NCBI GenBank assembly: GCA_034933685.1
Contig: JAYFNB010000005.1
Span: 186,001-250,000 of the forward strand
Reading direction: 5' to 3'
Source: UBA8514 sp034933685
GTDB taxonomy: Bacteria; Bacillota; Clostridia; Lachnospirales; Anaerotignaceae
DNA length: 64,000 nucleotides
The notes beneath the pieces were generated by a model. It saw only the letters and a list, made by a program, of their open reading frames with translations. It was not told the DNA's origin and did not search any database. Position numbers and translations under genes: made by a program. Positions within the stretch are counted from its first letter, which is position 1; each line of letters opens with the position of its first letter. Below are positions 35,862-43,217 of this stretch, in pieces.

Positions 35862-36015
35862 ATTTCAATGCCTCCGTTATATGGAATATTTTTTTCTATA
35901 AAAGTTAAGAAAGTTCCGAAATTTCAAAACTTTTTTAGAAAGATGAGCTCCGCCGAAAATTAAGCCCATTGGAATACGAACCTACTGCCGAATAAATAGC
36001 AAGTTTATTCGCTTT

Positions 36016-36043
36016 ATTATACCAAGTTTTTTTAAATATTCAA
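36016..36043 (-). promoter_or_regulatory. Promoter of the coaX pair
   Basis: TTGAAT at 36043-36038, a 16-base spacer and TATAAT at 36021-36016. The leader to the coaX start includes a 10-bp imperfect stem AAGTTTTGAA/TTTCGGAACTT near 35905-35930. Confidence 0.55.
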
Positions 36044-36053
36044 TAAAATTTGT

Positions 36054-36404
36054 TTATTTTTTCAATAATTCCTCTTTAATTTTTTCACCATCGGTAGTTT
36101 TATACACCAAATACCATAAACTAAGGGCTTTTATCAACTCAGCTTTTTCTTTTTCTAAAGCTTTAATTTCTAACTCTGCCCCTATATCATCAAAATCCAG
36201 TAATTCTTCGCTTTTCACCGTTTCAAAATATACATCTCCATTTGTGTAAAACCCAATTAAGAATGTGCACATAAGCTTATCTGCCAGCACCACACAAATA
36301 GTTTTAATTTCATCCTTTATGCTTTGCGGCAAATCTGAAAATGCCTCATCCATATAATACTTTTGCTTGTCAAAAGACGCTGCTGCCAATACAATTTTAT
36401 CCAT
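36054..36404 (-). CDS. Small conserved-looking protein of unknown function (possibly DUF6145-like)
   Basis: 116 residues starting MDKIVLAAASFDKQKYYMDEAFSDLPQSIKDEIK. It is soluble, mixed alpha/beta, with a charged helical C-terminus. It reminds me of a short Lachnospiraceae family of unknown function, but I cannot confirm this. It starts seven bases after the birA stop, so it is probably cotranscribed with birA and may be involved in housekeeping with the coaX genes downstream. Confidence 0.75.
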   Translation of the reverse strand: MDKIVLAAASFDKQKYYMDEAFSDLPQSIKDEIKTICVVLADKLMCTFLIGFYTNGDVYFETVKSEELLDFDDIGAELEIKALEKEKAELIKALSLWYLVYKTTDGEKIKEELLKK

Positions 36405-36411
36405 ACTTCCT

Positions 36412-37374
36412 CTACACTCCTCTTACCGAAACTTCACCGCTGAAAACTGTTACCTGCTCTCCATTGGATTTTTCCACAATCAATTCACCATCATTATTTA
36501 TAGCAATTGCCCTACCGTTAAAGCCATCCTTGGCAATTACTTTAACTTCCCTATTAAGGGTAATACAGGTTTCTTCGTACTCTGCCTTTAGCGCCAAAAA
36601 ACCTTCTTGGGTATATTTATTGTAGTTTTCCTCAAGGCGCTCAATTATTGCAGTTGCAACTTCACTTCGTTTAACTTTGTCACCTATCACCTGCCTAAGG
36701 GAAACTGCAACCTCCTTTAATTCCTCTGGAAAAACTTCTATATTTACATTCACGCCTATACCCACCACAACAAACTCCACATTATCAATTTGTGCGTTCA
36801 TTTCCGTAAGAATCCCACAAATCTTTTTATCATCAATTAGAATGTCGTTAGGCCATTTTATGCCGCTGTTAATGCCCAACAAAGCATTTATTCCTTGGCA
36901 CACGCTAAGACCTGCTACAAGGGTAATCCGCGACGCTTCCTGTGGTGTAATGTCCGGTTTTAGAAGCACCGACATCCAAAGGCCTGTGCCCTTTGGTGAA
37001 CTCCACGCATGCCCACGCCTTCCCTTTCCGCCAGACTGTTCATCAGCAATAACAACCGTGCCTTCTTCTGCTCCTTCTAGCGCCAACAGCCTCAGCTTAT
37101 TGTTGGTGGAATCAACAGTGTCAAAATACAACACCTCTTTGCCTATTATTTTTGTATTCAGACCAATTTTAACCTCCATACTGCTAAGAACATCATCATT
37201 AGGCATAAGGCGATAGCCCTTGTTTGTTACAGCCTCAATGTCGTATCCTTCACTTCGCAGTGCTTTTATATATTTCCACACCGCAGTTCGGCTTACACCA
37301 AGCTGTGCGCCTATACTTTCTCCGGAAAGATATCCGTCAAAATTTTTCAACAATTCAAGCAATTTATTTTTCAT
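36412..37374 (-). CDS. birA: Bifunctional biotin--protein ligase / biotin operon repressor
   Basis: 320 residues from the ATG at 37374; longer in-frame starts run into a repeat element and have no ribosome site. N-terminal helix-turn-helix (ESIGAQLGVSRTAVWKYIKALRSEGYDIEAV), then the ligase domain with SGGKGRRGHAWSSPKGTGLWMSVLL (biotinyl-AMP loop) and GIKWPNDILIDDKKICGIL (catalytic lysine). It attaches biotin to carboxylases and, with its DNA-binding domain, probably represses biotin genes. Confidence 0.95.
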   Translation of the reverse strand: MKNKLLELLKNFDGYLSGESIGAQLGVSRTAVWKYIKALRSEGYDIEAVTNKGYRLMPNDDVLSSMEVKIGLNTKIIGKEVLYFDTVDSTNNKLRLLALEGAEEGTVVIADEQSGGKGRRGHAWSSPKGTGLWMSVLLKPDITPQEASRITLVAGLSVCQGINALLGINSGIKWPNDILIDDKKICGILTEMNAQIDNVEFVVVGIGVNVNIEVFPEELKEVAVSLRQVIGDKVKRSEVATAIIERLEENYNKYTQEGFLALKAEYEETCITLNREVKVIAKDGFNGRAIAINNDGELIVEKSNGEQVTVFSGEVSVRGV

Positions 37375-37394
37375 GAAGCACCATCCTTCAATTA

Positions 37395-37422
37395 AGAAAA
37401 AAGCAGACCGTGAAGTCTGCTT
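37395..37422 (-). terminator. Terminator-like hairpin 21 bases upstream of the birA start
   Basis: AAGCAGAC and GTCTGCTT with a six-base loop, followed by TTTTTT on the minus strand. It ends argF read-through just before birA, or acts as an attenuator in a birA leader. Confidence 0.75.
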
Positions 37423-37431
37423 AAAATGTGT

Positions 37432-37579
37432 AAAACCCTTGGGCTTTCCCCAAACCCACTTGCTTTTTGAAAAAAGCAAGACCAAAAACTTTCACAAAAA
37501 CCGCATAAATATGCGGTTTAGAAGGGTCAAGGGTGAAACCCTTGTGGGTGTTTGAGGGCAAAGCCATCAATGTTTTGAC
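37432..37579 (+). repeat. Dispersed multi-hairpin repeat, copy C
   Basis: Plus orientation, between argF and birA. Hairpin 2 is the CTTGCTTTTT/AAAAAGCAAG form; AAACCGCAT/ATGCGGTTT and CAAGGGT-GAA-ACCCTTG are perfect. Hairpin 1 (TTGGGC-TTT-CCCCAA) and the last one (GAGGGC-AAA-GCCATC) carry mismatches. Its right end lies 11 bases from the argF stop. Confidence 0.88.
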
Positions 37580-37590
37580 TTTTTGCCCAC

Positions 37591-38535
37591 CTATTTCCCT
37601 ATTGTAGCAACCATAACGGCTTTAATTGTGTGCATACGGTTTTCCGCCTCATCAAACACAACTGAGGCTTCGCCTTCAATAACCTCGTTCGTTACTTCTT
37701 TTTCCCTTACCGCTGGTAAACAGTGCATAAACAATGTTTTAGGATTACCTGTTGCCTCCATAAGGGCTTTGTTAACCTGATATGGCCTTAAAATTGCAAT
37801 TCGGTCAGCAGCCTTGTCCTCTTCGCCCATAGATACCCATACATCGGTATATATTATGTCGGCACCCTTAACACCCTGTGTTGGGTCGTCTGTAATGGTT
37901 ATGGTTGCACCGCTTTCCTTTGCATAACCCTTGCAAATTTCCATCAATTCTTCCGATGGATAAAGGCTCTTTGGCGCAATAATTACAAAATTCATACCCA
38001 TTTTTGATGCACCAATCATAAGCGCGTTTGCCATGTTGTTTCTTCCGTCGCCGGCATATACAAATGTTATACCTTTAAGGTATCCAAATTTTTCTTTAAT
38101 AGTCATAAAATCTGCAAGCACCTGTGTTGGATGGTCTTCGTCTGTAAGACCGTTCCAAACGGGAACGCCGCTGTACTTAGCAAGCTTTTCCACAACCTCC
38201 TGAGAAAAACCACGGAACTCAATACCATCAAACATGCGCCCCAAAACTCTGGCTGTATCTTCCACAGTTTCTTTGTGACCCAACTGAATATCATTTTTGC
38301 CAAGATATTCTGGGTGAGCACCTTCATCTATAGCGCCAATTGTAAAAGCACAGCGTGTGCGTGTAGAAGGTTTTTCAAATATAAGTGCAACATTCTTGTG
38401 GTCCATGTTACGTTCAAAAATGCCTGCTTTCTTTTTTTGTTTAAGGTTGATAGCCAAATCCACCAGATATTCAATTTCTTCTGCTGTATAATCCTTTAAG
38501 GTTAAAAAACTTCTACCCTTTAAATCAACTGACAT
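37591..38535 (-). CDS. argF: Ornithine carbamoyltransferase
   Basis: 314 residues. It makes citrulline from ornithine and carbamoyl phosphate. Carbamoyl-phosphate motif EKPSTRTRCAF near 54-64, ornithine-loop FMHCLPA near 267-273, and GMNFVIIAPKSLYPS. Anabolic (argF) and catabolic (arcB) forms are hard to tell apart; no arc genes are nearby. A leader with an attenuator-like terminator precedes it, and AGGAGGG sets the start. Confidence 0.96.
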   Translation of the reverse strand: MSVDLKGRSFLTLKDYTAEEIEYLVDLAINLKQKKKAGIFERNMDHKNVALIFEKPSTRTRCAFTIGAIDEGAHPEYLGKNDIQLGHKETVEDTARVLGRMFDGIEFRGFSQEVVEKLAKYSGVPVWNGLTDEDHPTQVLADFMTIKEKFGYLKGITFVYAGDGRNNMANALMIGASKMGMNFVIIAPKSLYPSEELMEICKGYAKESGATITITDDPTQGVKGADIIYTDVWVSMGEEDKAADRIAILRPYQVNKALMEATGNPKTLFMHCLPAVREKEVTNEVIEGEASVVFDEAENRMHTIKAVMVATIGK

Positions 38536-38555
38536 ATGTATTCCCTCCTGTTATA

Positions 38556-38664
38556 CTAAAGGTAAAAAGACCGCAGTCCATTGCAAGCCTTAACCAAAAC
38601 AGCTTTTGCTAAAGAAAGCATTGCCCATTCCACGGTGTAAGGGTGCAAAAATAGTCCCACGGTC
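38556..38664 (-). promoter_or_regulatory. Attenuator-like leader upstream of argF
   Basis: Between the thioesterase gene and argF, AAAAGACCG at one end pairs with CGGTCTTTTT at the other, about 100 bases apart. Smaller stems such as CAAAA-GCTG-TTTTG lie inside. The 3' arm ends in a T tract about 20 bases before the argF start. The layout fits a closed multi-branch leader ending in termination. No T-box sequence is present and I do not recognise a riboswitch class. Confidence 0.55.
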
Positions 38665-38674
38665 TTTTCCTCAT

Positions 38675-39067
38675 TTATTTGTTTGCTTCTTTTAATCTTG
38701 AAATAAACTTTTCTACATCAATAATGGCTCTGCCGTGAGTACCTTCACCAATTTTCGTCTTTTCATCGTATGCTTTTACTTTCAATGTAAGCATTTTGCC
38801 GTTAAGCTCAATTATTTCCGCAATAACGCGAACCTTCATACCAACTGGTGTAGCCGCCATGTGCTTAACATCAACAAAAGTACCAACTGTATCCATTCCC
38901 TTAGGTAATACCTGCTGGCAAAGCTTAAGTGATACCTGTTCCATCCAGTCAATCATTTTAGGTGTTGAAAAAACCGGAAAATCTCCTCCAAAGTGAGCTG
39001 TTGCATCGTTTTTGCTAACTACATATTCAATTTCATTGGTCATACCTACTTGTAAATTGTAATCCAT
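38675..39067 (-). CDS. Hotdog-fold thioesterase (FlK-like)
   Basis: 130 residues with FSTPKMIDWMEQVSLKLCQQVLPKGMDTVGTFVDVKHMAATPVGMKV, the hotdog-fold core seen in fluoroacetyl-CoA-thioesterase-like proteins. It likely hydrolyses an acyl-CoA; natural substrates of such clostridial proteins are not defined. It begins 31 bp after ftsH in the same direction. Confidence 0.85.
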   Translation of the reverse strand: MDYNLQVGMTNEIEYVVSKNDATAHFGGDFPVFSTPKMIDWMEQVSLKLCQQVLPKGMDTVGTFVDVKHMAATPVGMKVRVIAEIIELNGKMLTLKVKAYDEKTKIGEGTHGRAIIDVEKFISRLKEANK

Positions 39068-39098
39068 AATAAAAATCCATCCTCTCTGTGTATAAATA

Positions 39099-41033
39099 TT
39101 AATTTTCCTCTTTTGTAAGGGTTACCTTTGTTACTTCTGCGTCTGTAGCATCGTTTTCGGCATTGGCTACAGTTTCTTTCTCAAGTGTAACACCCTGAAA
39201 GCTTTTTGGGTCTTTAAGTATTGCTCTAAACTCGTCACCTGTAATCTTTTCTTTTTCAATTAAAGCCTTTGCTGTAGCATGAAGTACGTCAATATTTTCC
39301 TCAATAATACGAATAGCCTCGCTGTAGGAAGTATCCATAATACGCTTAACTTCGGCATCTATAGTAGAGGCAATCTGCTCACCATAGTTACGTGAATGTG
39401 CAATTTCCTTGCCAATAAATACCTCTCCGCCTTCATCGCCAAACTGCACAGGGCCTAAAATATCACTCATACCATATTTCATAACCATATTTCTTGCCAT
39501 TAATGTAGCCCGTTGAATGTCATTGCTTGCACCTGTGGTAACGTCCTTAAGCACAATAAGCTCTGCTGCACGTCCGCCAAGGAAAGATATAATTTCCTGC
39601 TCCATGGTCTTTTTGGTTACATACATTTTGTCATCGCCAGGCAAAGGCATTGTGTAACCTCCTGCCATACCCGTAGGGATAATGGAAATGCTGTGAACAG
39701 GATCAAGTTCGCTTAAAAGTTCAAACAAAATAGCGTGACCGCCTTCGTGGTAAGCAGTAATAAGTTTTTCTTTTTCCTTTATAACACGGCTCTTCTTTTC
39801 AGTACCAATACCTACCTTAACAAAAGCCTTCTGTATTTCTTCCATATCAATTTCTTTTTTACCAACTCTTGCAGATAATAAAGCCGCTTCATTAAGAAGG
39901 TTTTCAAGGTCTGCACCTGTAAAGCCAGATGTTGTTTTTGCAACAACCCCAAGGTCAACTTCTTTTGCAATAGGCTTCCCTTTAGCGTGTACTTCTAAAA
40001 TTTCTTTTCTGCCCTTAACGTCAGGCCTTCCAACATACACCTGTCTGTCGAAACGACCTGGTCTTAAAATAGCCGGGTCAAGTATATCCGCACGGTTTGT
40101 TGCCGCAACCACAATTACGCCTTCGTTTGCACCAAAACCGTCCATTTCAACCAACAACTGGTTAAGTGTCTGTTCCCTTTCGTCATGTCCGCCGCCAAGG
40201 CCTGCGCCACGTCTGCGTCCAACTGCATCAATTTCATCTATGAATATAATACAAGGAGCATTCTTTTTAGCCTGTTCAAATAAATCTCTTACACGGGAAG
40301 CACCAACACCAACAAACATTTCAACAAAATCTGAACCCGAAATGCTGAAAAACGGTACTTTTGCCTCACCTGCAACAGCTTTTGCAAGCAATGTTTTACC
40401 AGTTCCGGGAGGTCCTACCAGCAAAACACCCTTTGGTATTCTTGCGCCTAAGTCCACAAACTTTTTAGGCTCTCTTAAAAACTCAACTAATTCCTGTAAT
40501 TCTTCCTTTTCTTCATCAAGTCCAGCAACATTTGCAAATGTAACACGGTTTTTGTCATCAATGTTAACCTTAGCTTTGCTTTTGCCAAAGTTCATCATTT
40601 TTCCGCCGCCGCCCTGCATTTTCTGGAACATAAAGCTGAAAACAACAACTGCAAGCACCATAAGCACAATTGACGGAAGAATCGAACTTATAACGCTTAC
40701 CTTAGGCACATCTACGATGTCTACCTTAAGACCGTCATCAATTATTTTTCCATCCACGTAGCTCATGAAATTATTAAATCCCACATTTGATGTAATTTTT
40801 GTTCCATCTGTAAGGGTTGCTGTAACTTTCCCGAAATCGTTGGATTCGGAACTTTTTTCAACCTTAACTTCTGAAACTTCATTATTTTCGATTTTCTCAA
40901 TAAGGTCGTTGTATGTATATGTCACTGTGGTGTTGGCTGCACCTCCTGCGCCTGTGTTTAGAAACGCAAGTATACTAAGCACCATAACGAACATAATGGC
41001 ATACAAGCCAAAACTTTTCCAATATTTATTCAA
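39099..41033 (-). CDS. ftsH: ATP-dependent membrane zinc metalloprotease FtsH
   Basis: 644 residues. Two membrane helices (about 8-25 and 114-135) flank an extracytoplasmic domain. AAA module with Walker A GPPGTGKT at 207-214, Walker B IIFIDEID and the SRH region ATNRADILDPAILRPGRFDR. Protease site HEGGH in the M41 domain. It degrades membrane and short-lived proteins, and in sporulating relatives supports Spo0A activation. The order tilS-hpt-ftsH is the common Firmicutes one. Confidence 0.98.
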   Translation of the reverse strand: MNKYWKSFGLYAIMFVMVLSILAFLNTGAGGAANTTVTYTYNDLIEKIENNEVSEVKVEKSSESNDFGKVTATLTDGTKITSNVGFNNFMSYVDGKIIDDGLKVDIVDVPKVSVISSILPSIVLMVLAVVVFSFMFQKMQGGGGKMMNFGKSKAKVNIDDKNRVTFANVAGLDEEKEELQELVEFLREPKKFVDLGARIPKGVLLVGPPGTGKTLLAKAVAGEAKVPFFSISGSDFVEMFVGVGASRVRDLFEQAKKNAPCIIFIDEIDAVGRRRGAGLGGGHDEREQTLNQLLVEMDGFGANEGVIVVAATNRADILDPAILRPGRFDRQVYVGRPDVKGRKEILEVHAKGKPIAKEVDLGVVAKTTSGFTGADLENLLNEAALLSARVGKKEIDMEEIQKAFVKVGIGTEKKSRVIKEKEKLITAYHEGGHAILFELLSELDPVHSISIIPTGMAGGYTMPLPGDDKMYVTKKTMEQEIISFLGGRAAELIVLKDVTTGASNDIQRATLMARNMVMKYGMSDILGPVQFGDEGGEVFIGKEIAHSRNYGEQIASTIDAEVKRIMDTSYSEAIRIIEENIDVLHATAKALIEKEKITGDEFRAILKDPKSFQGVTLEKETVANAENDATDAEVTKVTLTKEEN

Positions 41034-41167
41034 AACTATGCCTCCTTGTGTAATGTGTCTAAATTATTTCTTCACGCAAAAAAGCGTATAGAAATCAATA
41101 ATACATTTTATCATATTTAAAATACGTTGGCAACCGCAAAACGTCTGACATTTAATATAAAAACATT

Positions 41168-41197
41168 AAGGCAGCCTGAAATTATGGCCGCCTTAAG
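41168..41197 (-). terminator. Possible terminator after hpt
   Basis: TTAAGGCGGCC and GGCTGCCTTAA pair with two mismatches across a short loop. The T tract is weak (TGTTTTTA). Confidence 0.45.
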
Positions 41198-41222
41198 TAT
41201 TTATTTCTATTTCTTACGTTTT

Positions 41223-41753
41223 TTATTCTTCTTCAAATGAAATTACACCTATATAATCAAGATTTCTGTATTTTTGCGCATAGTCAAGGCCATACCCAAC
41301 AACAAATTCGTCTGGTATACGGAAACCGGTGTAATCAATATCCACTTGGCTAACACGTCTATCTGGCTTGTCTAGCAACGTACAAATTTTAAGGCTTGCT
41401 GGGTTTCTGCTTAAAAGCAGTTCCTTAAGCATGCTTAAAGTACGTCCAGAATCAACAATATCTTCAACAATAATAACATTTTTTCCAGCTATAGGTTCGT
41501 CCAAATCCATAAGTATTTTAAGATTTCCGCTGCTTTCTGTAGAGTTTCCATAGCTTGAAACATCCATAAAATTAATGAAAACATTCTTATTTATATTCCT
41601 TGCCAAATCCACCATAAAAATCACGCCGCCTTTAAGCACGCAAATAAAATGGATTTCCTTGCCCTCATAATCCTTTTCAATTTGTTTTGCAATTTCTTTA
41701 ATTTTTTCAGTAATAGTTTCTTTAGATATAAGGGTTTCTATTGTTTCAATCAT
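41223..41753 (-). CDS. hpt: Hypoxanthine phosphoribosyltransferase
   Basis: 176 residues. It salvages hypoxanthine and guanine with PRPP. The PRPP motif NVIIVEDIVDSGRTL is near 93-107, with DFTGFRIPDEFVVGYGLDYAQKYRN-type C-terminal sequence (here DYTGFRIPDEFVVGYG). The start overlaps the tilS stop by 8 bases. Confidence 0.96.
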   Translation of the reverse strand: MIETIETLISKETITEKIKEIAKQIEKDYEGKEIHFICVLKGGVIFMVDLARNINKNVFINFMDVSSYGNSTESSGNLKILMDLDEPIAGKNVIIVEDIVDSGRTLSMLKELLLSRNPASLKICTLLDKPDRRVSQVDIDYTGFRIPDEFVVGYGLDYAQKYRNLDYIGVISFEEE

Positions 41754-43137
41754 TTTCTAAATCCTCCCATACATGGACATACAATTTATTTTTGGTTTTA
41801 CTGTTGGCAATAAAATATTCACCGCATCTTTTACCCACTGCCCACAAAACTTCATTTTTGCAAGCAATAAGCACAACTCGGCTTCGCTCTTCAAAAGGTA
41901 TTTTCTGGTCTATAAAAAAGTCTTTAATTTTCTTATGACCGTTTTCTTTGTTTATTGATATTAAATCACCAGTTTTTCTGTTTCTAACCTCTAAAACGCC
42001 CCTAATTTTATCACAGTCGAAAGCTTTAGTACATACCATATGGGAATTTCCATCAATTTTTTTTGGTTTTTTTGAAATTTCAACATGAATCCCTGCTTCT
42101 TTCACAAAAATAGGAACATCCTCCTCCAGATAATAACAAAAATCTTTAGCTTCTTTTTCTGAGTTTTGTGTAAGCTTTATAAATTCATATTCTCTTTGCG
42201 CCCCAAGACCTTTAACCAGATTTAGTTTTTTACCTGTTCCTGTGCTAAGTAACTGTATAACCAATGTTATATGCCTAAGGGTAATGTCTTTTATGTCTTT
42301 TATAAATTCCCTATAACCTTTGCGAATTACACGTCTTAAAATAACTTCTGGAAGTCTTTCTAAATCTTCTACTCTTAAATACACTTCACTTTCAGTAATT
42401 TTTTCCAAGGCATTTTTGTAAGCAATTTCCGCCTGTTCCTCCATATATTTATCCTCTGCCGACAAAAGTTCTGCGGTTTTTGCAAGGTTGTTTATTACAC
42501 CTGAATTAATTTCTTTTTCCATGTATGGCAAAAGGCTTAGGCGTATTTTGTTGCGTGCATAGTCCTCTTTAAGGTTGGTGGAATCTGTGCAGTAAGGCTG
42601 ATTCAGACTTTTCAAATATTCTTCAATTTCGCCTCGTGTACATTCAATAAGTGGACGTATAATATTATCCCTAACAGGTGCAATGCCAGAAAGGCCCGTA
42701 AGCCCCGTGCCACGGCAAAGGCGCATAATAATGGTTTCCGCTTGGTCGTTAAGGTTATGGGCAACGGCAATTTTGTTTGCATTATTTGCTTTTAGGCAAC
42801 TTTTAAATTCTTCATACCTAATAAATCTGCCGCATTCTTCTTCTGTAACACCCATTTCCTTAGCAACTTTAGGAACATTAAAGGTTTTGGATGTAAAATC
42901 CACTTCCAATTTAACACAAAGGTTTCGAACAAAGTTCTCGTCCCTATTAGCCTCAATACCACGAATTCCATGGTTTATATGCACAACAAACAGCGTAAGA
43001 TCAAGCTCCTCACGCTGTTTGCAAAGCATACACAAAAGGGCAACAGAATCTGCACCACCAGATACACCAAGCACAATCTTGTCCCCTTTTTGCAGCATAT
43101 TATATTTGTTTATTGTGGCAACTGCCTTCTTATACAT
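41746..43137 (-). CDS. tilS: tRNA(Ile)-lysidine synthase
   Basis: 463 residues. The PP-loop LGVSGGADSVALLCML is near 23-38. N-terminal adenylation domain, then a central helical region and a C-terminal TilS_C domain. It converts C34 of tRNA-Ile(CAU) to lysidine so that it reads AUA. It precedes hpt with an overlap, as in Bacillus and Clostridium. Confidence 0.95.
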   Translation of the reverse strand: MYKKAVATINKYNMLQKGDKIVLGVSGGADSVALLCMLCKQREELDLTLFVVHINHGIRGIEANRDENFVRNLCVKLEVDFTSKTFNVPKVAKEMGVTEEECGRFIRYEEFKSCLKANNANKIAVAHNLNDQAETIIMRLCRGTGLTGLSGIAPVRDNIIRPLIECTRGEIEEYLKSLNQPYCTDSTNLKEDYARNKIRLSLLPYMEKEINSGVINNLAKTAELLSAEDKYMEEQAEIAYKNALEKITESEVYLRVEDLERLPEVILRRVIRKGYREFIKDIKDITLRHITLVIQLLSTGTGKKLNLVKGLGAQREYEFIKLTQNSEKEAKDFCYYLEEDVPIFVKEAGIHVEISKKPKKIDGNSHMVCTKAFDCDKIRGVLEVRNRKTGDLISINKENGHKKIKDFFIDQKIPFEERSRVVLIACKNEVLWAVGKRCGEYFIANSKTKNKLYVHVWEDLEND

Positions 43138-43217
43138 TATTTAAAACCTCACTTTGGCTATATAATACCTCATTTTAACCAAAAAGTGAATAAAAGTTTT
43201 ATCATGTACCTATTTCC

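Noticed and set aside
37220..37555. Plus-strand ORF of 111 codons over the start of birA
   Set aside because: It runs antisense to birA and into repeat copy C; no ribosome site.
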